Source: Nageia nagi (lineage: Eukaryota > Pinophyta). Taken from it: DNA of 64,000 nt. This document shows positions 36,801-51,800 of this stretch, one piece after another; within the stretch, counting starts at the first letter, position 1, and the number at the start of each line of letters is the position of its first letter. Under the pieces are notes generated by a model. The model did not search any database. It was given only the letters and a program-made list of their open reading frames with translations, and was not told where the DNA came from. The DNA lies in NCBI GenBank assembly GCA_050084985.1, contig JBITNC010000001.1, positions 169,384,001 to 169,448,000 of the forward strand, given 5' to 3'. A program made the position numbers and the translations under genes.

Positions 36801-39800
36801 GTTGCCATCTACTGTTTGGGCAGTGGATAATTGATATGAATCATGGTAAATCCTCAAATCCCAAATTGTTGATTTTTCAGAAGTCTATGATTCTTTAATT
36901 ATTTGTATATGGGTTTATGGCTTCAGTATATCAGGAGACACACAAAATTACTGTTGTAAACTTTATTGTCATCCATCTATATACTGATAATTTATTTTGT
37001 TTGTATATGACTGATATTTCAGGTGTTGCACCAAAGACAAAGGGTTACATCTGGTGGCCTCAAGATTAAAGATGTCAATGATTTACTGGACCGATTGGCA
37101 ACAGTTGAAAGCAGGTTCACTGATAATTATTTGTGTTTGTAACTTGTAATGTGCTTATGTAGTAAATAAGAATTAAATTGATGTTCCAATTTTGAAATGG
37201 ATGGTTTTGTTAACTGGGTGAACAAAGTAACCATTTCTTCTTTAACAGTTAACTTTCAAGTAACCATTATCTAAATACCTTTTTCTACATAAGCAATAAA
37301 GCTTATATAACATGAATACATAACTTGAAAAGAAAGTTTGTCATGTTTAAAAGTATATAAAGCGAATATATATGAACAAAATGCCGAATTGAAGCTAAGC
37401 AAGGGTTATGAAAAAGGAAAAGACCATCATTATCAAATAAAAAGAGGGAGTAAAAAATCATCAGAAGAAAAAGCCAAAGATCTAAAGAACTCTAAGATTT
37501 AGATAGATTCATGCCAAGCAAAGCTTAAGTTTGGATACAAATTTTCACAAGCCAGATGGGAACAAATTTGACATACTGCATACATTTACTTGCAGCAGAA
37601 CATGTGAATCATTTCTGATGAATTTACTCTGTTTAAAGTCCTTCTCTGATAGGTTTGGATTTATGAAAGTATCGAATCATAGTAGTTTGAGAGCTTGATG
37701 CATGATGATCTCCATGATAGAGGTATATTTTTGACCTCTAAAATTAATTTATAAGACCACATAGTAGAGTAGAAGTTTTTTTGTTGAAACCAGACCAATC
37801 ATCAGTAAGTTTTTTGGTGAATATATGACCATCTAAGATATGATTAATGCCAAATGACATGCTTGTTGAGATGACAACATGTGAAAACTGTATTATGTAG
37901 GTGTAGACACAAAATAAAGAGCAATTTATTAAAATGAATACATTTATTTGTCGTCTAAAAAAATAAATTAATAGCTAAATTGGAGCACATCAATCCAACA
38001 ACTAGGATTTTACAAATTGACAAGAAGATATACAAAGAACTTGTTGGGGGCTTTTTCTTTCCTACCCCTTGTAGGTTAGCAAATGTTATCGCAAGGCTTG
38101 TAGAAAGAATCTGACACCTGAGTGGTAGGGCGTTACCCCTACCCGCTATGAGGACTTTTACCTCAAAGGTTTCGAAATGGAGGGTGCAAGGGTTCACTCA
38201 GGCGAAAAGGTGGAGATGTTTAAGCTATTGCCAACTCAAAATATAATTTTGTTAATCAAGGACTCAAAGGGTCTCTAATCCAAGTATAATTGTTTCTCAA
38301 AAAAGGGAAAATAAAAAAATAGTTTGTTGCAAAAGCCGCACAAAGTAAATTAAAAGAAAGCAAAAATAAAAGGAGTGAAAAGACAGTGATATATGAGTTG
38401 GGCTCCTAGGCTATGTTTTCAATAATAGATCAAATCGAACTTGTGCGCGCTTGATATAAGTTCCACGCACCCTAATTCCAGCTCGAAAGGCGACAAGATG
38501 AATGTCCTGACGAGAGGAGCTTGGCGCTAAGGCAATGAAAGAAAGGTGAGGCGTGGGTAAGACTCAATCCTGGGGTGAAGTTCTTTTGCTAAACGACATA
38601 CACAAGTCATCTTAGAACACATCAATCCTAAGTGCAAACTATAAAAGATTACTATGAAACACTTCTTGAAATATTTCGAAAAGATATGCAAGCACTCTTT
38701 TATCCACTTATTAGGTTTATAAAATGACTCAAATATTCAAGATAGCATTAACATGTAATACTCATTCACATTCATAGTTCCAAATGAAAGACAAGCTCAC
38801 TTCAATTCCTTGAAAGCATATCACAATTGCGAGTGTGTATGCTTCCAACGTTGGGTCTCATGCCTTCATGCTTGCTTGCCTTGATCACCTAACTCACCCA
38901 GTAACCTGATTTTTCCTGATTTTTGGTCTTCTGGTCGGTTGGACTTGTCAATTTTGATATTTCATTTCAACCTGGGCAACCTGTGGGCTTGGTGCATGCT
39001 TCCAAAAGTCAAGATTTTGTCTTTTTGAAGCATGGGCCAGCCTCCAATTGGCCTATTTTCCGGAATTTGATCTTCAAGCGCTCATGCCTTAGTCAAATTT
39101 TTGCGTTTCTCGAATCTTGGAGGCTTCCTGGGCTTGGTGTATGTCTCAAAAAGTCAAGAATTTGTCTTTTGAGACCATGCACCAACCCCTTTGGGTATGC
39201 TTGAGTTGTTCTTGAGTTTCTTGGGTCTGGGATTTGTCAGATTTTCCGCTTTGCTCGAATTGGCAGCCTTTCTAGGCTTGGCGCATGGTTCAAAAAGACG
39301 ATTTTATCTTTTTGAAGCATGCACCAGCCTCCTGAATGACTCATGATCATTTTCTGACCTTTGAACTTGCTCATCTTGCCCTCTTGGCCAAGTCGCATTG
39401 TTCAAAAAGACAAGATTTTGTCTTTTGAAACCATGCACCAGCCTTGTAGTGCCTTTGCCTTGGGTTTTTCGTGCTTACTTTGGCTCCATTCCGCTCCCTG
39501 TGTTTGGTGCATGTCCAAGAAAGACAAGGTTTTATCTCTTGGAGGCATGCGCTGGGCTTGCAAGTGCACAGATTCCGTTCTCGAGCCTTCCCTCTTGTTT
39601 GGATGACGCCTAGTCCGAGTCTCATGGTTCAAGAAGACAAGATTTTGTCGTTTTGAAGCATGCGCCAACTCTTGGAGATGCCCAGTGTGCTTTGGTTGGG
39701 CTCCGACTCTTCCTAGACTCCCTAGTTCACCTAAGATCGACTTTTACCCTTCCTAGACTTAGCCATTTTTAAGGATCTTGAAATTTTTATCTTGACATGA

Positions 39801-42800
39801 TTAACCCTAGACGAAGGAAGAGGCTTGAACTATAAGGAGTTGTTCATGAATCGGGTCTTTGAGACGCAACTTGGGTGGGACTGATGACAACAAAAGCCTA
39901 GCTCAACGTTAAAACATAAATTTCCTTTTAATTTTTTTACATTGTTTCATTCCCAAATGCATGACAGAGGAGAGAAAGACAAAAACACTGCTGCAACAAG
40001 ATTTTTCCTTCTTGTGATTGATCTTTTTCAAGTTTGTAGGAATCTTGCACCCACCAAAATCCAAAAATACCCATCCAAAGTTGGATTTTGAGGTACGTAA
40101 AACTGTTTTCCAGTTGCAAAACCCTAGGATGAAATGTAATATCCTTTAAAAACAATCAACCCTTTTTCCATTTGCAAAACCCTAGGATGAAATGTAATAT
40201 CCTTTAAAAACATTAAACCTTTTTTTCAGTTGCAAAATCTGAGGATGAAATGTAATATCCTTTAAAAACATTCAACCCTTTTAGCATTTAAACTTGGGAA
40301 TGAATGTGGGCTGCAAGATACCATACCAACTGTAAATATATCTTGTTGGAGCCTTGAGTTACATGGAAAATTTGTGTATGCTAGTTGAAGATTTGAATGG
40401 AATTGAGAGTCTGAGACAAAGTCTTCAGCTATGCATAATGTTAGTGTACAGAAACATTGCCATACAATTACAAAAATATCACCATTTTTAGTTGAAAATT
40501 CAGCTTTATAAAAAATACAACAGATTGCTAAATATGTAATTTGTGCTCTAAGAATAGATGTAAAATAGTTTCCAAAATGATAATTATATTTAACACGTTT
40601 GAGCCCGAAGCTAGTTATGCAAATCATGATCTACTGGTATATAAAAAAAAATACTTTTGCTGTACAAACCTACAAGGATTATAGAGTTAGGAATTTGATT
40701 ACAGTCCTCAAAATTGTTGACAATCCTCTATAGATTAAAGTCTTAGACAGTTGACTGTCCTCAAACAAAATGCATACTTGACAGTTGACAGTCCTCTATT
40801 GTTGACAGTCCTAAAACGCTGACAGTCTTCTATTTTTGACCACTTGACAGTCCTCAAAATCTGACAGCGTTTTATGTATTGACAAAAATTTAAAAGCATT
40901 TTTTTCCAAGTGCTATACTTTGTTCTTGTTGATTATTTCCATGTGCAGCTATAGGAGAATGGCAGGGATTGGAGGAAAATATCCATTGTGGAAATACACA
41001 AAAGAAGGGGGTAAAAATGAGAAAGTATTATGCAATTTCTGTGAACAAAATTTTTATGGAGGCATAAACTACCTCAAACATCATTGGCAAGACAAGAAGG
41101 AAATTATGTTAGACTATGCTTCAAGGTGCCAATGGATGTTGAATGAGAATGCAATGCACTTCTCGTGGACTACTTAAAGAAGAGGGAACTGAATAAAAAA
41201 TTGAGTGAGGCCATGGCAACTTCCCTTCCTAAGCTTAAGCAGAGGCTATTGGTAGCACCTTTAGCCGGCTTTTTCATCAAAGTGTCTCCACTCCATTGGT
41301 TGCACACCCTGGAAGTGGCACATACAATTCATATTTTGCAGAACATTCCATGCTAGGGTCACAACCCTTTTCTAAGGGGTATGACTATTTGCAATGAGGA
41401 GAGGCAAATGGCAACAAAGAAAACCATTGCAAATTTTGGTACTTTTTTTGACCTTTTATTCAATGTGGCAAGGTCTCCATACTTGTGGGCTAACTTACTA
41501 GATTCGCGTTCGAGTTCGAAAAATTCGACATTAAATTCGATAGGGTCCAAAAATTCGGTACGAACTTCGACATTTAATTTGATATAGTAAAAACATGCTA
41601 AAATATTTGTATATACATATTAAAAATTAGAATATTGTACACATCCTTGAGAAAAAAATTCTGCATTAAATTCAACATAGTATAAACATGCTAAAATATT
41701 ATAAAATAATAAATATTCATGTTTATTATCATATTTTATATAAAAAATATTTAATTAAAATTTGTATTTATGTTAAATAATTAATATCTATGAATTTTAT
41801 CAAATTATATATTTAAGTTTAAAATTTTAATATTAAAAAAAATATAACATTAAATTTTTTAAAATTAACAAGTTTTTCAATAGAAATAATAATATTTTAA
41901 TTAAAATTTATCTCTATTTATTATTTAAAAGATTAAATTGATAGTTATAATTTTTTTAAATTGTATATCAATTTTTTTTAAAAATTAATATTTAAAAACA
42001 TTAGACGCTTTAAATTTAATAAATAAATGAAGTTGGAAAAAAAAACCCAAAAAAAAAAACTAAAATGAAATTAATGAAAAGAAACTAAAACGAAACAAAA
42101 AAATTGAAATGAAATTTTAAAAAATAACCTAAAACAAAATAAATAATTAAAAAAATCAAATTATTATAAAAACGAAAAATTTAAATAAATAATGATAATA
42201 GGAAGATTTGGCAATAATATGTAAAATCATCTTTCAAAAAAAATTATTACAGAAAAATTGGATGCTAGTTAGGAGAGGTGCGCTAGCATTTGCCTATATC
42301 AAAATCTGTTGGAAAGGGATTTCTCTAGTTTTGGGGTTGTGTCCAATTGGGGAGGCCGTAGTAGTAATGAATGAGACCGAATGAACACAATATGTGATAA
42401 AGACATGGTAGGATGGCTTAACTAGTCTTCTAGTAGCATTCTCCCCGAAATAAGAGGTTGAAGCAGATCTCGATTGATCGATAGAAAAATTGAAGGGATC
42501 TAGGAAATAAGAAAGACATGAATGGGCCACAAATGTAAGCGGTTAGGGTTTAGGGTGCACGATAAATCCCCCAATGTGGCTGATCAACCACCAGATGAAT
42601 GATCATGCCTGTTGTAAATTGGGACCATGTGCAGTTGCGTCGGCCTGTGCAGCCTTCAATAGTGCTGTTTGGGACAAAAAAAATTACCAATGTAGAAGAA
42701 ATAAATTTTAAAAGCAAATTTTTGAAGAAAATCGGTGAAGAAAATCGTTTGGTTTGAGATTCATCGAATTTTGAATCTTATGGCCAAAATTCCACTAATT

Positions 42801-45800
42801 GTGTAACTAAGCTCATAGGGACTTGTGGGGTTGGATTTAGGATGGCTACTCACGATGATCTTAGGGGCCATCTCCTTTGTGAATTTGTGGATGACATTCA
42901 AGTTTTGCTTGATGATCATTGCAAAGAGTGGAGGAAGAGGGGTTGGACTATCATGTTTGATGGGTGGATTGACACCAAAAACAAGACATTAATTAGCTTT
43001 TTGGTTGCTTCTTTAGAAAGAATTGTATTTCTTAAATCAATGGATGCATCAACACAAGATTGGCACTCTTGCATAGTTGTTGGGAGAGGTTGTCTTAGAG
43101 GTGGGAGTGGAGTGTTGTTAAGGTCATCGTGGACAATGTGACAACATATGTAGCAGTAGGGAGGATGTTGGAGGAGAGATTTTCCACCTTATTTTGGACA
43201 CCATATGCAGCCCATTGTCTCGATTTGCTACTCAAAAGACATTGGCAAACTACCTTGGGTAGTGGAGGTTGTGTAGAAGGCCAGGACTATCACAAAATAC
43301 ATTTACAACCATTCTATTGATGAGGCAATTTACTAGCAAGAGGGAGCTAGTGTGGGTTGGAGTGACATGCTTCATCACAAATTTTGTGACATTAATAGAA
43401 CAATAGTATATCTATTAGTAGAACAATGATACATCTATTAATAGAACACCAATACATCTAATAATAGCCACCATGCATGTATATACACACATACATGCTC
43501 ATATATGAATTCTCATTCATCAAATATGCATCTACATTCATGCATGTTGTAGAAAATTGAAGATTTGGATATTGACTTCACCTCCTAACAGTCTCACACT
43601 TGATGTTGATATAGATGAGTTCCTTGCCTATGTTTTCCCATCCTAGTTCAAATTGTCCAATGCTACTCTCATCACATTTTCAGCAAGCTGTAATAAATAA
43701 CAACATTCAAAGTCCCGGTTGAAAAATGATGCAAAATCTTTTCCAAGATTTAAATGTTGTCCTTAACTCTTTACTCACGCCCATACCCTACTGCAGCTTT
43801 TTGAATGTTGTAGCATGGTGCTTCATTCCTCTTTAAGGCATTTTGATAGGTGGTCAGCCATTTATTATTTTGGTTTCAGGGTCTGTTGTAAAAAAATAGA
43901 TCTAGAGGAGCCTATTTGCAAAGAGAGCCCATTTGGAAGAAGAATCCATTGCATTTTGGTGTGTAGTCTTGTGTATTTTCGTATCCCTCTTTAATCTTGC
44001 TGGTTTGGGATCATTTCAGCTGCAGTCTATTAACTTTTTCTTCAGTTTGCAGGTTGGAAACCAATGAAAAACATAGCTGTTGTGTTTAGCTACTTTGTGG
44101 GCATTTTGTAAAACAAAATAGTGCCTATTTTATGTTGAAATTGAGGGTGATCCTTGGCTACAACCTTGGGGGTGTTTGTTCTTGTGTGCTTTTTTGGATA
44201 GCCTTTGTTATTTATGCTATAATCTTTCCAAGTTGTAATTATACGTATTTTATATATTGTATGTAAGTTTCAGATCCATTGGAATAGAGGAAATCCCTTT
44301 TCCAAGCTTTTTGTCTTCATATCTTTTGGCTTGTCCATTTTTTTTTCCAGTTTTGGGCAAAAAGACTGAGTAGCCTACTTTGGAGTTTAATAAGTGTTAC
44401 TTTGTTTGCAGATCATAATATATGTTTGGAAAGTACTTAGAAAGATCTTTCCATACATATAACACATGCTCTAATTTATGCATGTTTGATGCTTATTTTC
44501 AACCCTAAAAATCACGTTTTAGCCTTTTTTCTGCCTAGACTTTGGTTCTTCCTGTAATGTTCAGAACTCTAGTGCTCCTAAATCTCAAGTTCAATATTTG
44601 ATGTTTTTACCTTTTTGGATACCTATTATTGAGTTCTTTCTAACTATACTTGTTTGCCTCATTCTGAGCTCATTTGGTTTTCTGTTTGTCAACTTTGGTG
44701 CTCAACTCTGTAACTCTAACGCTCTGCTTTGTAACTCTAGCACTCTGCTGAGTGACTCTAGTGCTCTTTGTTTTTGAGTTGTTTTGCTTCCACTATTGTG
44801 GCATAAATTACATTTGGTATCAGAGCAGGTTCAGTTACTTGTTGGGGTTATAATGGCTCTTTACAGTGCATCTATGAACATTCCACTATTCGAAGGAGAG
44901 TACTTTGGATATTGGTTATAATGGCTCTTTATAGTGCATCTATGAACATTCCACTATTCGAAGGAGAAAACTTTGAATATTGGAAAGATCAGTTGACGAG
45001 AATTCTTGTGTGAAAAGGAATAAGAGACAACATTATTGTAGGCTATGTGGCTCCAGTTGATTGGAGTACTTTGACTCAGGATGAGAAGACCAGAAAGAAA
45101 GAAGAAGAGAAGGCAGATGCACAAGCATTCTTATACATCCAAAGTGCTATTGACACTAGCATCTATCCTCGTATTGACAGTTGTAAAAATGCAACAAAAG
45201 CATGGACAAACTTGAAAACTTCTTACCAATGAACAAAGAAGGTAAGGATAGCTAAACTTCAAACATTGAAGATGCAATTTGAAAATATAAGAATGGAGGA
45301 GGGAGAAAGTGTTGGAGTTGATTGTGTCAAGGTAAATGACACGGTGCATAAGATGCAAGTCTACGGTGAAACCATTCAAGAGAGTGTAGTTGTCAAGATG
45401 ATCTTAAGATCCTTGACATCAAGGTGGATGCACATTGATTTCACTTTCTAGGAATGCAAGGATTTAGACACCTTAAAAGTTGAAGAGCTGGTTGGTTCAC
45501 TTTTATCTAGTGAAGATAAAAATGAAAGACTACACCAAGGAGTTAAAAGAAGCTCTTGAGACTAGGATGACGTTAGAAAACAACAACCAAAGAAGTCACC
45601 AAAGCCATGAATTGGTGGAGAAAGAACATCAGAAAATTGCAGTAAATTCAACATGGCAACTAATGACATGTGCTATGCTACGATTGAGGATTCAAGTTGG
45701 TTGTAGCATGAGAGGTACAGTCACCTCAATTTTGGCGGTCTTCACATTCTTCAACAAAAGGCATGGTACATGGACTACCAAAAGTGCAAGTGAAGAGAAA

Positions 45801-48800
45801 AGAAGTATGCAAGGGATGCATACTTGGAAAGCATCTTAGGGAAAGGTTTTCTCCTAGCAAGTGGAGAGCAAATCAACCATTGGAGCTGCTCCATTCTGAT
45901 TTATGTGGGCCAATGTCTTGTGCAAGTACTGGTAAAACCTTTACTTAATCACTTTCATTGATGTTTCAACTAGATATGTTTGGGTTTACTGTTTGAAGAG
46001 TAAAGATGAGGCATTTTCAGCCTTCAAGACATTGAAAGCTATGTCTGAGAATGAAAGTGGCAAATCTATCAAGTGTTTGAGGATTGATAGAGGTGGAGAA
46101 TTTTGCTTCAAGGAGTTTCTTGACTACTGTTCTTCTTATGGCATCAAAAGGCAACCAATAGCCCCTTATACACCACAACAAAATTGTATAGCAGAGAGAA
46201 GAAAAAGGACAATAGTTGAACAAGACAGAAGCGTGCTTGAAAGCAAAGGTTTAGGGAGGATGTATTGGGGTGAAGCAATGGTTATAGCTGTTTACATACT
46301 CAATAGAAGTTATACACTGGCCATAAAGAACAAAACTCCTTACGAAGCTTGGCATGGTAAGAAACCAAGTGTTGCACATTTTAGAATATTTGTTTGTTTA
46401 GTATATGTGGATGTTGATGATGAAAAGAGAAAGAAATTGGATTCCAAAAGTGAACCTCATATATTCATAGGTTATAGTGATCATAGCAAGGCATACAAGT
46501 TCTATAATCCTAAAACTAAATAGACCATTATTTCTCGGGATGTTATGTTTGTTGAGAATGGTGTGTATGATGATAACTATAAAAATAGAAATGAGGATAC
46601 AAATGAAGGGGGGCATTCTATGGCTTAGTATTTGAAGAAAGAGGATGTACAGTCCACTACATCAGCACCTGTTGAAGCAATTCCTACTCCATCATCAAGT
46701 AGCTTACCTTCTACATCCCAAGGAGGAATGTTTAAAAGGTTGTTAGGCTCACAGCCATCTTCATAGATTTTCGATCAGAATTTTGAAAGAAGAATAACAA
46801 GACTTCAAGCAAGGCAAGGTAATGGAAATGAAGTTGTTGATTAAGTAACTTGTTTTGCTCTATCTTGTATTGCAAGTGAGTGTAGAAACTTTAATGAAGC
46901 TACAAAATGCAAAGAATGGGTTGAGGCAACGGAAAAGGAAATATTATTAGTAGAGAAAAATGAAACTTGGAATTTGGTACAACCACCAAAAGACAATGAT
47001 GTGATTGGAATCAAGTGGGTTTATAAAACAAATTCAATAGTGATGGGACTGTTGATAAGCATAAGGCAAGGTTAGTTGCCAAAGGCTTTGCCCCAACGTA
47101 TGGTGTTGTTATGAGGAGACATATGCTCTTGGTGCAAGGCATGACACCATTAGATTACTATTGGCATTAACAGCCCAAATAGGATGGAAAGTACATCAGC
47201 TAGATGTTAAGAGTGCTTTCCTAAATGGCGTCATAGATGAAGAGGTCTATGTGGAACAGCCACAAGGATTTGAAGTTGAAGGCAAAGAAAGTTGGGTGTA
47301 CAAATTGAATAAGGCGCTTTATGGTCTTAAGCAATCTCCTAGAGCTTGGTATTCAAGAATTGTTACATGGTTCTCGGATAATGGTTTTGTAAGAAGCAAA
47401 AATGAGCCTAGTTTGTACATAAAAACAGAGAATGTTAACTCTCTTTATGTTTGTCTACATGCTGATAATTTAATTGTTGTAGGTAGCTCCAAAGATATGT
47501 AAGAAAGCTTCAAGTTAGCTAAGATAGATGAGTTTGAAATGACCGATCTTAGATTGATGAAATACTTCCTTGTAGTGGAGGTTCAACAGTCACAAGGTGA
47601 ACTCTTCATTTGCCAATCCAAATATGTGCTTGAAATGTTGAAGAAATTTGGATTAGGTTACTGCAAATCTGTTGACACACCTATTGCAAGTGGTGAGGAG
47701 CTAGTGAGGGATGATGGAAGTCCCAAAGTTGATGAGAAAAGATATAGAAGCATGGTTAGCAACCTCATGTATTTTACTGCTACTAGACCTGATATCACTT
47801 TTGCAGTATCTCTTGTATCAAGATACATGACCAATCCTATTGAAAGACATCTTCAAGCTATGCAAAGGATTCTTGGGTATGTTAAGGGTACTTTTGATCA
47901 TGGAATCCATTATAGAACAGCTAAGGAGATTAGTTTGATTGGGTTCATAGATTCAGATTGGGGAGGTTGTGTTGACAATAGAAAGTCTACATCCAGCCAT
48001 TGTTTCAGTATTGGTAGTGGATTGGTTTCTTAGAGTTCTAAGAAACAGTCCATGGTTGCATTGTCATCAACTGAAGCTGAATACGTAGCTTTAACTTCAA
48101 TGTGCACTCAAGGAGTGTGGTTGTAACAATTTCTTGAGGATCTTGGAGAGACTCAAGAAGAGCCACTGAAAATGTTTTGTGATAATAGTGGGGCAATCCA
48201 ACTGTCCAAAAATCCTATTTTTCACGCAAGGACCAAACACAAGGAGCTTAAACATCATTTTGTGAGGATTAGTGCAACAGGGCAAAGTGAACGTTGAGTA
48301 TGTCAAGACATAAGATCAAGCAGTTGATATTTTGACCAAGGGATTGCTCAAGCAAGCTCACATCAAGCTAAAGACAAATTTGGACATTTATCCATTTTGC
48401 ATCAAAGGGAAGAATGTTGGAAAATGATGCAAAATTGTTTCTAATTTTTTTTTAAAATTTTGTGGTAGTTGAAGACTTAAATGTTGTCCTCAGCTTTTTA
48501 CTCGTGCCCATACCCTACTGCAACATTCTGAATGTCCTAGTGTGCTGCTCCATTCCTCTTTAAGGCATTCTGACAGGTGGGCAACCATTTATTATTTTGA
48601 TTTTACAGTCTGTTGTAAAAAAATAGAGTTTGATGCATCTATTTGCAAGGAGAGCCCATTTGGAAGAAGAGCCCATTACAGTTTGGTGTGTAGTCTTGTG
48701 TATTTTTGTAGCCCTCTTTGATCTTGCTGGTTTGGGATCATTTCAGCTGTAGTCTATTAGCTTTTGCTTCAGATTGCAGATTGGGAACCAGTGAAAAACT

Positions 48801-51800
48801 TAGCTGTTGTGGTTAGCTGCTTTGTGAGTATTTTGTAAGACAAAATAGTCCTGTTTTATGTTGAAATTGAATGTGATCCTTGGTGACAGCCCTAATGGTG
48901 TTTGTTTAACAGTTTGGAAACTTTACAGGCTTACCCAAAAGGCCCAAAAACATGGCTATAGTTTGTGGGTGTTTACTAATGTGTGTTTAACCATTGTTAT
49001 TTATTCTATAATTTTTCTAAGTTGTAGTATTCTGTATCTTTTACATTGTATGTAACTTTCAGATGCATTGGAATAGAGAAAATCCCTTTTCCAAGCTTTT
49101 GTCTTCATATTTTTTGGGATGCCCAATTTTTTCCATTTTTGGGCAAAAAGACTGAGTAGCTTACTTTGGAGTTTAATAACTTTTGTTCTGTTACTTCGTT
49201 TGCAGATCATGATACATGTTTGGAACGTACTTAGAAAGATCTTTCCATTCATATAGCACATGCTCTATTTCATGCATGTTTGATGCTTATTTCTCAGCTC
49301 TAAAAATCATGTTTTAACTTTATTTTTTTCCTAGACTCTGGTGCTTCCTGTAATGTTTAGAACTCTGGCGCTCCTAAACCTGAACTTCAATATTTAATGT
49401 GTTTACCTTTTTGGATACCCATTATTGAGTTCTTTCTAACCGTTCTTTGTTTGCCTCATTTTGAGCTCATTTGGTCATTTGTTTGTTGACTCTGGCACTC
49501 TGCTCTGTAACTCTGGTGCTCTGATTTGTAACTTTGGCGGTCTAGTTTGTAACTCCAGCGCTCTGCTGAGTGACTCTGGTGTTCATATTTTTTGAGTTAT
49601 TTTGCTTGCACTGTTGTGACATACATTTATAGTGCCCCTTAAGTGTCTGAATATCCACTTCATTGCAATCCAATTCTCTCTACTAAGATTTGCCATGAAC
49701 TGGTTGACAACTCTCACTGCTTGGGCAATGTTCGGTATAGTGTACAGTACAACAAACATGAGGCTTCCTACTGCTGATGAGTACGATATTAAAACATCCT
49801 TTTCTTCTTCTCTTCTGTACTACTTCACTTTTCAAAAGACAATTTGACGTGTGAAAGAAGTGGAGCACAAACTGGTTTTGCATTCTGCATGTTGAAGTGT
49901 TGCAAAATCTTTTCTTCATATGAATTTTGATATAACCAGATCTTCCTTCCTGTTCTATCCCTGTATATCCTCATTCCTAAAATTTGGTTTTTTGCTCTTA
50001 AATCCTTCATTTCAAATGTTCTAGCCATTTGAGCTATAAGTTCAATGATTTTCTTTATGCTAGCTCCTGCAACCAACATATCATCAACATATAATGACAA
50101 AATAATAAAATTACCATCATAAAATGTCTTATAATATGCACAATGGTCAGCTTCTCTTATTCTAAAACTTTGGCTCTCTATGAAGGTGTCAAATTTTCTG
50201 TACCACACCCTTGGCACCTGTTTCAAACCATACAAAGATTTCGTAAGTCTGCAAACTAAATTCTCCTTGCTTTTTCTTCATAACCTTCATGTTGATCCCT
50301 ATAGATCTCCTACTCGAGATCATCGTGCAGGAAAGTAGTTTTCACATTAAGCTGCCCTAACTTTAGATTCTGTGTTGCAAATAAAAGTGTAATAGTAGTT
50401 AGCTTCACAACTGGTGAAAAGATTTCATTAAAGTCTATACCTGACTTTTGCATATAATATTTTCCCACCAAGCAAGTTTTATATTCACTATCATCCTTAT
50501 TCATATCTACTTCAACAGGCGCAACCTTAGGTGTTTGTTGTTCCTCCTTCCTTCGCATGGATTTTTCATTAACAATAACGTCACGATTAATAATTGTAAT
50601 AATTACTAGTTACATGTTTTTTAAAATTATAGCCACATTTACAATATAAACACATTATTCTCTTAAGTGTAAAGTTTCTTTTCTTGCTGCATACACAGTG
50701 CTTTGCACTTTTTGTCTATAATATATTTTGATCGTCTTCCACAGAAAAGATCTAGCATTTGCTGTTGAAAAATGCAATCATTTTCTTGAGAACAACTTCG
50801 CTTTCTTAATACTTTATTGTGGCAGAGAGGAGAAAACTACAGTTCTGCAGGAGCTTATCAGCAAAACCAATGCCATGGAAATGAAGTGGATTTTGATGAT
50901 AATTTTAAAGGGTAAGCACCAAAGATAAGACATTGGGAGAAGAATTCATTCCATGCAAATAAATATGTTGATGAATATTAGTAATTCTAAATACTAAAAA
51001 CAGGACATAATGTGAAAAGAGTTTGACCTTGTTTACAATTATAGTTGGGAATTGCATAACTGACGATAAAGTTCTTTTATTTCTTATTTTTACATTTTCA
51101 GTTTTAATTCCATTATGACATGTTATCTTTTCAGATATTAAGATGGGACTGAGTGAAAAGACTTTTTTCCATGAGTTTCATCCAGATGCAGAAGATATGT
51201 TCAATGTGACTTGTGACTTGAAGATGGTTTGTGAAAAACTTAAAGATCAAAATGAAAGGTTCAAAAGACAGGTATGCAACATATTTAGTTAGAGAGAATG
51301 GTGTCATAGATCTTATGTACAACCCCAAGGTGCATGGGGTTTAGGTAGGGTTGTCATGTTTTTGCATCCCCTGTATACTAAGGGTGTAATTAATAGTAAG
51401 ATGTGAGTCTATTTTTCATATTACGTATAACATGAGGCATTTTTTACAGTTTCAGAAACATTTTGGGAACTGAAACTCCTAGGGAATTTCTGGAAATTTA
51501 TCTGCCACGATTTCCCAAAAATAGATACCGACTGAAACATTTCAAGGCGATTTCCCAACTATTCATGCTCAGAATATGCTCTTTTTGGTTTCATAAAATC
51601 TTGGATTTGCTGAATATCATTTCACATATTTTAGAAACACTTTTTCATCATTTCTGGAAAGAAGCAGATCTAGAAACCCTTATTGCAGAAATATAACACT
51701 TCTGAGTTTATGGAAAAAACTAGAGACATGTGTGCAAGTATTTACTATCTAGCATTCTTCTCCTTAACATCCACCTCCTTCATCCAATGTCAGTTATTGA

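Larger units (their letters stand above)
9845..37022 (+). other. LIG4: LIG4 intron 1 (27.2 kb)
   Basis: GTATGG donor at 9845 and a pyrimidine-rich acceptor ending TTTCAG at 37022. It contains the two Penelope-like copies, the nested Ty3 elements and two tandem duplications listed separately. From 9845 to about 11976, from 16340 to 17480 and from 36550 to 37022 I see no bounded feature. Confidence 0.9.
43717..49625 (+). mobile_element. Ty1/copia retrotransposon, nearly full length, degraded
   Basis: 5' LTR 43717-44812, primer site 44815, gag and pol, polypurine tract 48404-48414 (AAAGGGAAGAA) and 3' LTR 48415-49625. The LTRs share ATGATGCAAAA, CCCATACCCTACTGCA, CTCTTTAAGGCATT and a GTAACTCT-type 3' repeat. 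They are clearly diverged, so the insertion is old. No convincing target duplication is seen. Confidence 0.9.
37115..50825 (+). other. LIG4: LIG4 intron 2 (13.7 kb)
   Basis: Donor GTTCAC, acceptor TGGCAG. It holds the third giant-LTR copy, the hAT relic, the copia element and the minus copia fragment. The stretches 37115-37890, 39893-40100, 43330-43716 and 50560-50825 show nothing I can assign. Confidence 0.9.

Noticed and set aside
38037-39897. Target duplication for the third LTR copy
   Set aside because: Flanks GAACT and AAAGC do not match; no clean insertion can be claimed.
43711-49632. Target duplication around the copia element
   Set aside because: The flanks do not agree at any tested boundary, and the minus copia RT does not clearly resume on the left.
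50728-50928. 66-codon ORF covering exon 3
   Set aside because: The part before 50826 has no LIG4 similarity, and the phase requires the acceptor at 50825.
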